NCBI RefSeq assembly: GCF_030382115.1
Contig: NZ_JAUDRJ010000003.1
Coordinates: forward strand, 6,380,413 to 6,398,940
Source of the DNA: Nostoc sp. GT001
GTDB taxonomy: Bacteria > Cyanobacteriota > Cyanobacteriia > Cyanobacteriales > Nostocaceae
DNA: 18,528 nucleotides
Reading direction: 5' to 3'
The position numbers and the translations under genes were made by a program. Shown in pieces: positions 7,744 through 15,325 of the stretch. A model generated the notes under the pieces. That model was not told the origin of the DNA. It did not search any database and saw nothing but the letters and a program-made list of their open reading frames with translations. The first letter of the stretch is position 1. Each line of letters starts with the position of its first letter.

Positions 7744-9513
7744 ATGTCAACATATTTATCTCAAGTTTGGCAGCTGCTGAGAAATTATGTGAGGGGTATA
7801 AGGTTACAAGAGATGCCAAAGACCACATCGCTAGAAACTGAGGCAGTTTTACCTCTAGGAAAAAATATTAAAGAACCAGACAAAAGCGTTAGATTAGCTC
7901 AAGATAATTTGCAGGAATATTTATACTCTCCAAGACTGCAAAAAAGCTTAGAAAAATGGACAATACCAAAGAACGGTTTGAGTTCTCAGATAGACGATCG
8001 CACATTGGGCACTTTACCCACTGGGTTTTGCTTTAAAGTATGCGATCGCCAGATGTATGAAGAGATTTATGATTTATTGGGCAGTGGTGCCCTGAAACCT
8101 GAAATAGTAAACCAACTAATGGAATTGGTTGTGACTGGTCAAAAAATTCGTCCAGAATTGCTTTTTGGGCGGCTAGAAGATTTTTATCGTCGCTGGTGTC
8201 AGGGAGAATTTATCGATGGCACACCAGATGATAACTTGCCTCAGAAAACAAAGTTAAAGCTAGCGGCACAAAATATTGCTCTTGGGTTGAGACAGGTAGA
8301 CATATATACAGGGCTGAACGTACTGATTTTATTATTAGAGTTACACCGTTACGCCCAAGGGCAAGATGAACTCAAACAAAAAATCATCTTCTATCCATCT
8401 GCCCAACCGGACACAGACAATTTTTTCACATCCCAACTGTTGCGGATTATTAATTATAGCGATGCCCTGGAAATTGGCAACTTTAGCAGTATAGTTGGAC
8501 AATTCCTCAAAGGCGGTAACTTTAGGGGTGCTTACCTCGGCGATGCCAACCTTACCGGGGCAGACTTTAGCGGTGCTGACCTAAGCCTTGCTTATCTCGG
8601 CGATGCCAACTTAACTGGCGTAAACTTCAGTGGTGCCAACCTTAGCGGTGCCAACCTCGGCGATGCCAACCTCAGCGGTGCCAACCTCAGCGGTGTTAAC
8701 CTCAGCGGAGCCGACCTCAGTAGCACCAACCTCAGCGGTGCTAACCTTAGCTGTGCCAACCTTAGCCGCGCCGACCTCAACCGCGCCGACCTTAGCAATA
8801 CCAACCTTAGCCGCGCCGACCTTAGCCGCGCCGACCTCAACCGCGCTGACCTTAGTAGCACTAACTTCAGCCATGCTGACCTAAGTAACGCTATCCTTTT
8901 CGGTGCAAATCTGAGTGAAGCCAACCTTAATAGCGTCAGCCTTAGCCATGCCGACCTCTGCCGCGCCGACCTCAGTGGTGCTGATTTGAGTCACGCCATC
9001 CTCAACGGTACTAACCTCAGTGACACAATTCTTTTCAGTACCAACCTCAGCGATGCTATCCTGGTTGCCGCAGACCTCAGCTATGCCAAACTTAACGGTG
9101 CCAAACTTAACAATGCCAGACTTAACGGTGCAATGTTCTTAGGTGCCGACCTCAGCGGTGTAGACTTGAGTCGGGTGATTCTCAACGAAGCCGACCTCAG
9201 CGGCGTGATTCTTAACGACGCCGACCTCAGTGGTGCTGACCTCACCGACGCTATACTATTTGGCACAGACTTCAGCTATGCCAACCTTAACAATGCTAAC
9301 CTCAGTGGCAGTAACCTCAGTGGTGCTATCCTCAACGGCGCTGATCTCAGCCATAGCAACCTCAGTTATGCCATTTTGGGTGGTGCAGACCTCAGCGACG
9401 CCAATTTAGAAGAGATGATCTGGGGTAAAAAGCAGCAGTGGGAAGGGGTGCGGGGATTGGAGACAGCAGTTAATGTACCGGAGGCGTTGAAGGAAGAACT
9501 GGGACTGAATTGA
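7744..9513 (+). CDS. pentapeptide-repeat protein with conserved N-terminal domain
   Basis: A 589-residue protein. Residues ~255–556 are some sixty tandem pentapeptides of the A(D/N)LSx type, which fold into a right-handed quadrilateral beta-helix. The N-terminal ~250 residues are not repeats. They contain segments such as LQKSLEKW, GTLPTGFCFKVCDRQMYEEI, PELLFGRLEDFYRRW and VDIYTGLNVLILLLELHRY, mostly helical. I recall closely similar text in large cyanobacterial AAA/NACHT-like NTPases that end in pentapeptide repeats. Here no P-loop is present, so this looks like the tail of such a protein without its NTPase. The C-terminus ends in WGKKQQWEGVRGLETAVNVP, a normal capping segment for cyanobacterial pentapeptide proteins. 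No signal peptide is seen and the start lacks a clear ribosome site. The biochemical role is unknown. The repeat DNA has a 15-base period, which creates spurious open frames on both strands. Confidence 0.85.
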   Translation: MSTYLSQVWQLLRNYVRGIRLQEMPKTTSLETEAVLPLGKNIKEPDKSVRLAQDNLQEYLYSPRLQKSLEKWTIPKNGLSSQIDDRTLGTLPTGFCFKVCDRQMYEEIYDLLGSGALKPEIVNQLMELVVTGQKIRPELLFGRLEDFYRRWCQGEFIDGTPDDNLPQKTKLKLAAQNIALGLRQVDIYTGLNVLILLLELHRYAQGQDELKQKIIFYPSAQPDTDNFFTSQLLRIINYSDALEIGNFSSIVGQFLKGGNFRGAYLGDANLTGADFSGADLSLAYLGDANLTGVNFSGANLSGANLGDANLSGANLSGVNLSGADLSSTNLSGANLSCANLSRADLNRADLSNTNLSRADLSRADLNRADLSSTNFSHADLSNAILFGANLSEANLNSVSLSHADLCRADLSGADLSHAILNGTNLSDTILFSTNLSDAILVAADLSYAKLNGAKLNNARLNGAMFLGADLSGVDLSRVILNEADLSGVILNDADLSGADLTDAILFGTDFSYANLNNANLSGSNLSGAILNGADLSHSNLSYAILGGADLSDANLEEMIWGKKQQWEGVRGLETAVNVPEALKEELGLN

Positions 9514-9585
9514 GATGAGGTAATATTTTATCCTAAAATTTAAAGAGCCAATACATTTATGTATAGATTTCTCCACACAACTAGA

Positions 9586-9611
9586 AAGCCCCCAGATGAA
9601 TCCAGGGGCTT
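9586..9611. terminator. bidirectional terminator between convergent genes
   Basis: AAGCCCC (9586–9592) pairs with GGGGCTT (9605–9611) around a 12-base loop. On the plus strand it is followed by GGGTAATTTT, and on the minus strand the hairpin ends in CTTTCTAG. It sits between the ends of the pentapeptide gene and the NAD kinase gene and probably stops transcription from both sides. Confidence 0.65.
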
Positions 9612-9623
9612 GGGTAATTTTGG

Positions 9624-9653
9624 TTGCGATCGCCTACGGTTACGCGATCGCAA
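9624..9653. repeat. inverted pair of HIP1 sites
   Basis: TTGCGATCGC (9624–9633) and GCGATCGCAA (9644–9653) form a perfect 10-bp stem with a 10-base loop. Each arm contains the cyanobacterial HIP1 octamer. It lies 30 bases past the NAD kinase stop and could add to termination. Confidence 0.6.
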
Positions 9654-9683
9654 TCTGCGGTAAATGCACTCTAAAATACTTAA

Positions 9684-10604
9684 TTAATTACGGTGATTAT
9701 TGCTGTAGTGAACCCTTGTACCTGCCCACAGCAACTTCTCCCGTAGCGTCTGATAGTAGGAATTGTTCTCGCGCAAAATAATAAATTTAGCCCGACACTC
9801 TGCCATCCGCACATCAACACGGTGTCCAGGCCAAATTGAAGTTCCCAAAACCCCATCTGTCCACAGCTTGGTACTCAAATCGTAATCCCCCAAAGGCCAA
9901 ATACTCACCACAGAGCCAGGGGGTAAAACGAGGGGACGACTAGAAAGGCTCATTGCACAAATAGGAGTGATGGTAATCGCCTCCATACCATCATGCATAA
10001 TTGGCCCATTAGCAGAAACAGTGTAACCTGTGGAACCTGTAGGAGTGGAAATAATCAACCCATCCCCGACGTATTGATCGACTACCTCACCATCGATTTC
10101 CATTTCCAGAATTGAGGTGATCATTCGGTCAGCGGAGGCGGGTTTGACACAGAATTCATTCAAAGCCAGGTAACGTTCGCTCACTGGTTCTAAATTAGAC
10201 CCATGCCCCTCATACACCGCAGCTTGCAACATCATCCGTCGTTGGATAGCATAGCGATCCTCAAACAGTCGATCCCAAACTTTCTCTGTATCCTGAAACT
10301 CTTCCACTGACTCAGTTAAAAACCCCAGATGGCCTCCTACATTCACTCCCAGAATTGGGATACCAGCTGGGGCTAGATGTCTGGCACCAGTTAAAACAGT
10401 ACCATCGCCACCGAGAACCAAAGCGAGATCGATTGGTTGACCAGCTGAAGCCAAAAAGACTGGATAGGGGTTGTCTTTCGGCCCGCTAAGCCCCATCAAC
10501 ACTTGGCAATCGCGACTTTCTAGTTGTTTCGCACAGAGTTCTGCCCATTGTTTACTCCGGGCATCTCGCGCTTTATAAGCAATGATTACCTGCTTGAGTT
10601 GCAC
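9684..10604 (-). CDS. nadK: NAD(+) kinase
   Basis: ATP-dependent phosphorylation of NAD+ to NADP+ in the cytoplasm. From the GTG at 10604 the protein has 306 residues, normal for the family. It shows the GGDGT motif (65–69) that binds the nucleotide phosphate, the following GVNVGGHLGFLTE segment, and the second conserved region GDGLIISTPTGSTGY. Cyanobacteria usually carry two NAD kinases; the opening QLKQVIIAYKARD resembles the sll1415-type rather than the slr0400-type (from memory). No ATG is available. TTG at 10610 directly abuts the ndhE stop, and GTG at 10604 has an AAGTGG upstream and gives the better N-terminus, so I choose it. The gap to ndhE is at most 6 bases, so it is almost surely co-transcribed and perhaps translationally coupled with ndhE. 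This links NADP supply to the NDH-1 genes. Confidence 0.93.
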   Translation of the reverse strand: MQLKQVIIAYKARDARSKQWAELCAKQLESRDCQVLMGLSGPKDNPYPVFLASAGQPIDLALVLGGDGTVLTGARHLAPAGIPILGVNVGGHLGFLTESVEEFQDTEKVWDRLFEDRYAIQRRMMLQAAVYEGHGSNLEPVSERYLALNEFCVKPASADRMITSILEMEIDGEVVDQYVGDGLIISTPTGSTGYTVSANGPIMHDGMEAITITPICAMSLSSRPLVLPPGSVVSIWPLGDYDLSTKLWTDGVLGTSIWPGHRVDVRMAECRAKFIILRENNSYYQTLREKLLWAGTRVHYSNNHRN

Positions 10605-10610
10605 GCACAA

Positions 10611-10916
10611 TTACCACTTCAGGAGATTAAACTGCTCCATATCGACGGTATCGCGGTTGCGATAAATGGCCAGCACGATCGCTAAACCCACCGCCGCCTC
10701 GGCTGCGGCCACGGTAATCACAAATACTGTGAAAACCTGACCCTTAATTAATGTTGAGTCGAGGAAGTTGGAAAATGCCATTAAATTCAGATTAACAGCA
10801 TTGAGCAGTAATTCAATTGACATCAGCACCCGCACAGCGTTGCGGCTAGTAATTAAACCGTAGATGCCAATGCAGAATAAAGCTGCTGCTAGTAATAAAA
10901 AGTACTGGAGTTGCAT
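10611..10916 (-). CDS. ndhE: NAD(P)H-quinone oxidoreductase (NDH-1) subunit 4L, NdhE
   Basis: A 101-residue, three-helix membrane protein, the NuoK/ND4L homologue of the thylakoid NDH-1 complex. Helices are at ~3–20, ~27–47 and ~58–82. The Glu within the second helix ([12 protein letters not shown]) and the Glu in the third ([12 protein letters not shown]) are the conserved membrane carboxylates of the proton path in this family. The sequence is full length for NdhE. The start ATG at 10914–10916 has a strong AGGAGG about 11 bases upstream. It follows ndhG by 59 bases and ends flush against the NAD kinase start, so it sits inside the operon. Confidence 0.96.
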   Translation of the reverse strand: MQLQYFLLLAAALFCIGIYGLITSRNAVRVLMSIELLLNAVNLNLMAFSNFLDSTLIKGQVFTVFVITVAAAEAAVGLAIVLAIYRNRDTVDMEQFNLLKW

Positions 10917-10975
10917 GAATCTGGGTATCCCTCCTGAAAAAGCTGGCTGTTTATCTGCGATTCTGGTCGCAAATA

Positions 10976-11590
10976 TTACTCTTTGGTTTCGCTGGTTGTT
11001 GATACTAGTTCTCTGGGGCGTTCTTGTAAAGTCAAAACAGTTTGCCCCACATTGGATCGTGTCAGTTGATCTGGCAAATACTCACGACGTGCCAAAATAA
11101 TTGCTCCTACCATCGCTATCAGCAGCAAAATGGAAGCTAGTTCAAAAGGTAGTAAAAAGTCAGTGAAGAAATGTTCTCCAATTAAAACAATAGAACTTTC
11201 ACCACCAGCTACAGGAGCGGTTGAATACGCCCAAGGAGTAGCCAGCACCATCGTACTTAAAAGACCAAACAATCCTACACTAACTACACCCGTCAGTACT
11301 TTTCGCACCCAAGAGTTAGGAAATGCTACAAAATCTTGCCGCTTGTTCACCAACATAATGGCAAACAAAATCAGCACGTTAACCGCCCCAACGTAAATTA
11401 GTATTTGTGCAGCCGCAACAAAATCAGCATTTAGCAACAGGTACATTCCCGCTATGCTGATGAACACACCCCCCAGCAAAAAGGCAGAATAGACGATGTT
11501 GGAAAACAGCACCACACCAATGGCTGCCCCAATCATCATCACGCCCAGTATGCCAAGTGATACTAACTGTACTCCTTCTGCTAGATTCAC
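10976..11590 (-). CDS. ndhG: NDH-1 subunit 6, NdhG
   Basis: A 204-residue membrane subunit, the NuoJ/ND6 homologue. Five hydrophobic segments are visible (about 9–29, 32–52, 57–79, 91–113 and 142–164). The second helix region carries the [20 protein letters not shown] block that is diagnostic for NuoJ/NdhG, including the pi-bulge region and YVGA. The hydrophilic C-terminal tail (~170–204) is usual for cyanobacteria. The start is GTG at 11590, supported by AAGGA 8 bases upstream. The spacer to ndhI (89 bases) is filled by a heptamer repeat array rather than a promoter that I can recognise, so co-transcription with ndhA, ndhI and ndhE is expected. Confidence 0.95.
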   Translation of the reverse strand: MNLAEGVQLVSLGILGVMMIGAAIGVVLFSNIVYSAFLLGGVFISIAGMYLLLNADFVAAAQILIYVGAVNVLILFAIMLVNKRQDFVAFPNSWVRKVLTGVVSVGLFGLLSTMVLATPWAYSTAPVAGGESSIVLIGEHFFTDFLLPFELASILLLIAMVGAIILARREYLPDQLTRSNVGQTVLTLQERPRELVSTTSETKE

Positions 11591-11602
11591 TGTTTTTTGT
11601 CC

Positions 11603-11678
11603 TTAGTCAATTGTCATTGGTCATTAGTCATTGGTCATTGGTCATTAAGAAAGGATAATGGACAAATGACAAATGACA
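11603..11678. repeat. heptanucleotide tandem array with complementary arm (ndhI–ndhG spacer)
   Basis: Six uninterrupted 7-base units of the TTGGTCA/TTAGTCA type run from 11603 to 11644 (one is the variant ATTGTCA). After 20 bases, two units containing AATGAC (11665–11670 and 11672–11677) are complementary to GTCATT in the array, so the transcript can fold into alternative hairpins. This fits the short tandemly repeated repetitive (STRR) sequences known from heterocystous cyanobacteria. Confidence 0.7.
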
Positions 11679-11679
11679 T

Positions 11680-12264
11680 TTATTTTTCTGTTTGCTCTAC
11701 CAAGTCTTCTGGACGCGCACCTGCACGTGGCGCATCTGCGGGCAATCCATGTGGTTCGAGGACGCCTTTGGGTAGGTAAACTAGTTCGCGCAGTGGTGTA
11801 ACCATTGGGTCATCTGTTACTTTATACGGCAGACGACCTAGCGCTACGTTGTCATAGTTCAATTCATGGCGATCGTAAGTGGAAAGCTCATATTCTTCTG
11901 TCATCGATAGACAGTTAGTGGGGCAAAATTCCACACAATTACCGCAAAAGATACAAACTCCAAAGTCAATGCTGTAGTGGTTGAGTTTTTTCTTTTTGCT
12001 GGCTTTGTCGAATTCCCAATCTACTACAGGTAGGTTAATTGGACAAACGCGAACGCAAACTTCGCAAGCAATACACTTATCAAATTCAAAGTGAATTCTA
12101 CCGCGAAACCGTTCGCCAGGAATTAGTTTCTCGTAAGGATACTGTACAGTAATTGGACGCCGCCGCATGTGGTCGAAGGTGACAGAAAGTCCCTGACCAA
12201 TGTAACGCGCAGCTTGTACCGTTTCTTTGGCGTAATCACCAACTTGTTTTAGGAACTTTAGCAT
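11680..12264 (-). CDS. ndhI: NDH-1 subunit I, ferredoxin-like NdhI
   Basis: A 194-residue peripheral Fe-S subunit that carries electrons through two [4Fe-4S] clusters toward plastoquinone; in cyanobacteria and chloroplasts it lies near the ferredoxin entry site. The two motifs are [12 protein letters not shown] (C64, C67, C70, C74) and [12 protein letters not shown] (C104, C107, C110, C114), so all eight ligands are present. The N-terminal ~30 residues form the amphipathic helix that lies on the membrane ([18 protein letters not shown]). The C-terminal tail from ~150 is the cyanobacterial extension ending in [10 protein letters not shown] purine-rich GAAGAGAGAG lies before the ATG at 12264. 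It follows ndhA across a 153-base spacer occupied by heptamer arrays. Confidence 0.96.
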   Translation of the reverse strand: MLKFLKQVGDYAKETVQAARYIGQGLSVTFDHMRRRPITVQYPYEKLIPGERFRGRIHFEFDKCIACEVCVRVCPINLPVVDWEFDKASKKKKLNHYSIDFGVCIFCGNCVEFCPTNCLSMTEEYELSTYDRHELNYDNVALGRLPYKVTDDPMVTPLRELVYLPKGVLEPHGLPADAPRAGARPEDLVEQTEK

Positions 12265-12295
12265 TTTGTGTCTCTCTCTTCAGGTGATAAAAGTT

Positions 12296-12412
12296 AGGAG
12301 TGAGGAGTGAGGAGTTAGGAGTAAGGTGCTAGGAGTGAGGAATGAGGAGTTAATTAAAAACTCATAACTCATAACTCATAACTCATAACTCATAACTTAT
12401 AACTCCTAACTC
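12296..12412. repeat. two facing heptanucleotide arrays (ndhA–ndhI spacer)
   Basis: Left array: eight contiguous 7-base units of the AGGAGTN type at 12296–12351 (two units deviate at one or two bases). Right array: five exact CTCATAA units at 12361–12395, then CTTATAA and CTCCTAA up to 12409. The end of the right array (AACTCCTAACTC) is complementary to units of the left array, so a long imperfect hairpin can form in the ndhA–ndhI transcript. It is STRR-like. On the plus strand the AGGAG units mimic ribosome sites but no frame uses them. Confidence 0.8.
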
Positions 12413-12417
12413 TCTCA

Positions 12418-13536
12418 TTACCCGCCGAAGGCGAAGGGAAAGGCTAGTTTCAGGGCGGCGGTTAATAGCAGATTAACCAAACCAACTGGTAACAAAAACT
12501 TCCATCCTAAATCTAACAGTTGGTCAATCCGTACCCGTGGTACTGTCCAGCGCAACAGGATGGCGACAAACACTAGTAAATAGGCTTTGAACACGGTCAT
12601 CGTGATACCCAAAGCCGCAGTTACTATCTGGAACACGGGATTTAATTCACTGACTCCCAGCCAACCAGCGATGAGGTTGAGGGGAATAGGAAAGTCCCAA
12701 CCGCCCAGGTAGAGAATTGCTACTAGTAAGGAAGAAAGGATCAAGTTAACGTATGAACCCAGGTAGAACAGACCGAATTTCATGCCTGAGTATTCCGTCT
12801 GATAGCCGGCGACGATTTCTTCTTCCGCTTCGGGTAAGTCAAAAGGTAATCGTTCGCATTCAGCGAGGGCGGCTATCCAAAAGATCAGAAAACCAATTGG
12901 TTGTCGCCAAATGTTCCAGCCTAGAATGCCATAGCCAGATTGTTGATTGACAATATCAACGGTGTCGAGGCTATTAGACATCATAGCGATCGCTAACACC
13001 GCCAACGCCAAAGGAATTTCATAACTGATAGATTGCGCTGCTGCCCGCAAGCCCCCTAAGAGGGAGTATTTGTTATTAGATGCATAGCCAGCCATCAGCA
13101 AGCCAATGGGTTGAATACTTGACAAGGCAATCCACAAGAATACGCCCATGCCCACATTGCTAATTACGATATTCTGTCCAAAGGGCACAATCAGGAACGA
13201 CAGAAACACCGGAATTACAACAATAATTGGGCCAAGAGTAAACAGCCAGGGGTCAGACTTGGCTGGTACTATATCTTCTTTAAATACCAACTTCAGACCA
13301 TCCGCTACAGGCACCAGCAACCCAAAAGGTCCCTGATATTCTGGCCCAATTCGCTGCTGTGCGGAGGCAGAAATTTTCCGTTCTAGCCAAGTAGCAACTA
13401 ATACCCCCACTGTTGCCCCAATTAGCATCAGTATCATTGGCAGGGGCATCCAAATCGCTTTGGCTGTTCCTGCTGGTAAACCTAAATCCCGGAGGGATTC
13501 AATAAAAGTTCCTTGGAGGTCAATTCCTGAATTCAT
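12418..13536 (-). CDS. ndhA: NDH-1 subunit 1, NdhA
   Basis: A 372-residue polytopic membrane protein, the NuoH/ND1 homologue, which forms much of the quinone-binding channel. Signatures are the [20 protein letters not shown] loop (50–69), the DPWLFTLGP segment (~95–103) and the acidic quinone-site loop [20 protein letters not shown] (231–250) with its conserved Glu residues. About eight hydrophobic helices are visible. The length is usual for cyanobacteria. The start ATG at 13536 has GAGCGG about 5 bases upstream. It is the first gene of the ndhA-ndhI-ndhG-ndhE set, preceded by a 540-base spacer behind gltA. The operon promoter is therefore probably in that spacer, although readthrough from gltA cannot be excluded. 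Confidence 0.96.
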   Translation of the reverse strand: MNSGIDLQGTFIESLRDLGLPAGTAKAIWMPLPMILMLIGATVGVLVATWLERKISASAQQRIGPEYQGPFGLLVPVADGLKLVFKEDIVPAKSDPWLFTLGPIIVVIPVFLSFLIVPFGQNIVISNVGMGVFLWIALSSIQPIGLLMAGYASNNKYSLLGGLRAAAQSISYEIPLALAVLAIAMMSNSLDTVDIVNQQSGYGILGWNIWRQPIGFLIFWIAALAECERLPFDLPEAEEEIVAGYQTEYSGMKFGLFYLGSYVNLILSSLLVAILYLGGWDFPIPLNLIAGWLGVSELNPVFQIVTAALGITMTVFKAYLLVFVAILLRWTVPRVRIDQLLDLGWKFLLPVGLVNLLLTAALKLAFPFAFGG

Positions 13537-14076
13537 GTTTCCGCTCTTTAAGACATCGAGTCATAGTGAATTACAACTATTAGTTAAATTAATACCTGTA
13601 AATTCACCCATTTTTAATTTTTGCTGTGATGACTTCCGATTGAAGATTTGTTGCCAATTCCCATGCCTAGTATATCGTTGGATGGTTTGACCACCCTGAA
13701 GCGAGATGAGAATTCTACTTATGGTTGGCATTGAGTTTGGCTATTGAGGAGACGGAGAATGAGGAAGCAGGGGAGCAGGGTGGCTTTCTGGGGCAGGTTT
13801 TTTTGATTAGACAAATTTTTGGGATTTTAAAACCAAAACCATTGTCTGAGAACTTAAAACTACGTTCAATAATTGAGAACATTCTCAACTATTTATCGAA
13901 AGCCTAAAAGCCTGCCCTTGAAAGGAGCAGGGTGGCAGGGGAGAAGTGCAGTAAGTCTTTCCCCTCTGCCTCTTGTACCCAATTCCCAATACTTCGGCTT
14001 CTCTACGAGACGCTACGCGTAGCTTGCTTCCCCGGAGGGGTACGCTCAGTAAAAGTGCCCCATGCCCTATGCCCAG
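13537..14076. other. long spacer between gltA and ndhA with dispersed repeats
   Basis: No convincing gene is present; a 60-codon frame on the plus strand has no recognisable content. The half next to gltA is occupied by repeat debris: GCAGGG/CAGGGGAG-rich text near 13911–13945, a palindromic Nostoc-type repeat at 13991–14050 and a CCC-rich heptamer run at 14057–14077. The half next to ndhA is plain AT-rich DNA and probably holds the ndh operon promoter and leader. Confidence 0.55.
13991..14050. repeat. dispersed palindromic repeat of Nostoc type
   Basis: The segment contains the palindrome GCTACGCGTAGC (14012–14023) and a small CCCC/GGGG hairpin (14030–14040), flanked by CTTCGGCTTCTC and TACGCTCAGT. 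I recognise this wording as a repeat scattered through Nostoc/Anabaena intergenic regions. It is GC-rich against its surroundings and has no coding potential. Confidence 0.6.
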
Positions 14077-14077
14077 T
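14057..14077. repeat. short CCC-type heptamer array at gltA 3' end
   Basis: Three contiguous 7-base units (GCCCCAT, GCCCTAT, GCCCAGT) reach into the first base of the gltA stop codon. They match the CCCCAGT/CCCCAAT style of STRR repeats known from heterocystous cyanobacteria. Confidence 0.55.
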
Positions 14078-15213
14078 TACCGTTGGTCAATCGGTGTATA
14101 AGTAATTTCGTGCAGACCGTTGTAAACCTGGGTAGGACGGAAAATCCGGTTTTCTGCTAGTTGTTCTTTCCAGTGGGCTAACCAACCGACAACACGAGCG
14201 ATCGCAAATATTGGTGTAAACAAGTCTGTAGGAATACCCATCTTCCTATACACTAAACCGGAGTAAAAGTCAATATTTGGATAAATCCCTTTACTACCGA
14301 GTTTTTCCTCTACCACTCGTTCCATTTCTTGAGCAATGTCATAGAATTTGTCATAGCCAAACTTCTCAAACAGTTGTTCTGCTAGACCTTGTAAAATTAT
14401 GGCTCGTGGGTCTTTTACTTTATACACACGATGTCCAAAACCCATAATCTTAGATTTAGTTTGCAGACAATTCTCTATGTAGGGACGGACATTTTCCACA
14501 GAGCCAATTTTTTCCAACATCTGAATTACTTCTTCATTGGCTCCACCATGCAGGGGCCCGCCCAAAGTTCCTACAGCACTAGCAACCACAGCATAAGGAT
14601 CGGTCAAGGTGGAAGCTGTCACCCTAGCACTGAAGGTAGAAGCATTCATTGTATGCTCGACTTGAAGTATCAAGCAGATATCAAAAATCCGCGCCATTAG
14701 AGGATCGGGTTCTTGCTCATTGAGCATGTATAGAAAGTTGGCGGAATAGTCTAAATCATCACGGGGACGCACCGGGTCATTGCCTTTTCGCATCAGTTGG
14801 AAGGCCGCCACCATCGTCGGAATAGTTGCTATCAGCCGTACTACTGAATCTCGAATATAGGCAGGATTATGTAAATCCCGGAGCGAATAAAACAAACCTA
14901 AAGCCGCAGCAGAGGCTTGCAAGGCATCCATTGGATGGCCGCTTTCTGGAAAGCATTTCATCATGTCCCGAATGCGGTATTTTATCCGTGCAGGGTAACG
15001 AACTTCATGCTCAAATGTTTCCAGTTCTTCCTTGCTTGGCAGTTTATTCCAGATTAAGAGATAAGCAGTTTCTAAGAATGTACTTTTTTCTGCTAATTCC
15101 TCAATCCTAATGCCACGATATTCTAGTATTCCCTTTTGCCCATCAACATAGCTGATACTTGATTGGGCGGCGGGAATGCCTTCTAAACCAGGCTTGTATT
15201 CGCACACCATCAT
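14077..15213 (-). CDS. gltA: citrate synthase
   Basis: Condenses acetyl-CoA and oxaloacetate to citrate. In cyanobacteria this feeds 2-oxoglutarate synthesis and so nitrogen assimilation. The 378-residue length fits the short, dimeric-type citrate synthase class. Active-site elements are all present: H187 in VEHTMNAST, H222 in GGPLHGGANEE, H261 in MGFGHRVYK, D315 in NIDFYSG and R340 in FAIARVVGW. The N-terminus GLEGIPAAQSSISYVDGQKG is the usual opening for cyanobacterial enzymes. Two adjacent ATGs (15213 and 15210) could start it, and no strong ribosome site distinguishes them. It lies 108 bases behind the phosphatase gene and 540 bases before ndhA in the direction of transcription, so it is near but not tightly coupled to the ndh operon. 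A methylcitrate synthase role is possible in this family but unlikely here. Confidence 0.95.
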   Translation of the reverse strand: MMVCEYKPGLEGIPAAQSSISYVDGQKGILEYRGIRIEELAEKSTFLETAYLLIWNKLPSKEELETFEHEVRYPARIKYRIRDMMKCFPESGHPMDALQASAAALGLFYSLRDLHNPAYIRDSVVRLIATIPTMVAAFQLMRKGNDPVRPRDDLDYSANFLYMLNEQEPDPLMARIFDICLILQVEHTMNASTFSARVTASTLTDPYAVVASAVGTLGGPLHGGANEEVIQMLEKIGSVENVRPYIENCLQTKSKIMGFGHRVYKVKDPRAIILQGLAEQLFEKFGYDKFYDIAQEMERVVEEKLGSKGIYPNIDFYSGLVYRKMGIPTDLFTPIFAIARVVGWLAHWKEQLAENRIFRPTQVYNGLHEITYTPIDQR

Positions 15214-15276
15214 GGCAACACCATTCGCTTTGTGAAATATCTGATCAAGCTAACTTACCAGAAATTTATTGTCGCC

Positions 15277-15325
15277 ATAACAGTAGCCGTTCTAACAACA
15301 ATTGGAAATGTTGAAAAACTGTTAT
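15277..15325. terminator. weak nested inverted repeat at end of sixA-like gene
   Basis: ATAACAGT (15277–15284) is an exact inverted repeat of ACTGTTAT (15318–15325), the latter overlapping the stop codon of the phosphatase gene. CAACA…TGTTG forms an inner stem. No T-run follows on the minus strand, so a terminator role between this gene and gltA is only tentative. Confidence 0.3.

Noticed and set aside
7650..7841. 63-codon plus-strand frame overlapping the pentapeptide gene start
   Set aside because: It overlaps the real start in another register and has no protein-like features.
8630..8884. Plus-strand out-of-frame Pro/Thr/Ser-Ala repeat frame
   Set aside because: Same cause: alternate register of the pentapeptide repeat.
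8592..8924. Minus-strand frame of 110 codons rich in Leu/Arg/Ser repeats inside the pentapeptide gene
   Set aside because: It is the mirror of the 15-base pentapeptide repeat; the translation is simple repeat with no start signal.
8521..9400. Regular repeats considered as a CRISPR array
   Set aside because: The period is 15 bases with no spacers and an open coding frame; it is a pentapeptide-repeat gene.
12296..12351. AGGAG units considered as ribosome binding sites on the plus strand
   Set aside because: They are part of a tandem heptamer array and no coding frame follows on that strand.
13725..13907. Plus-strand 60-codon frame in the gltA–ndhA spacer
   Set aside because: No ribosome site, no recognisable composition or family, and it lies in AT-rich spacer next to repeat debris.
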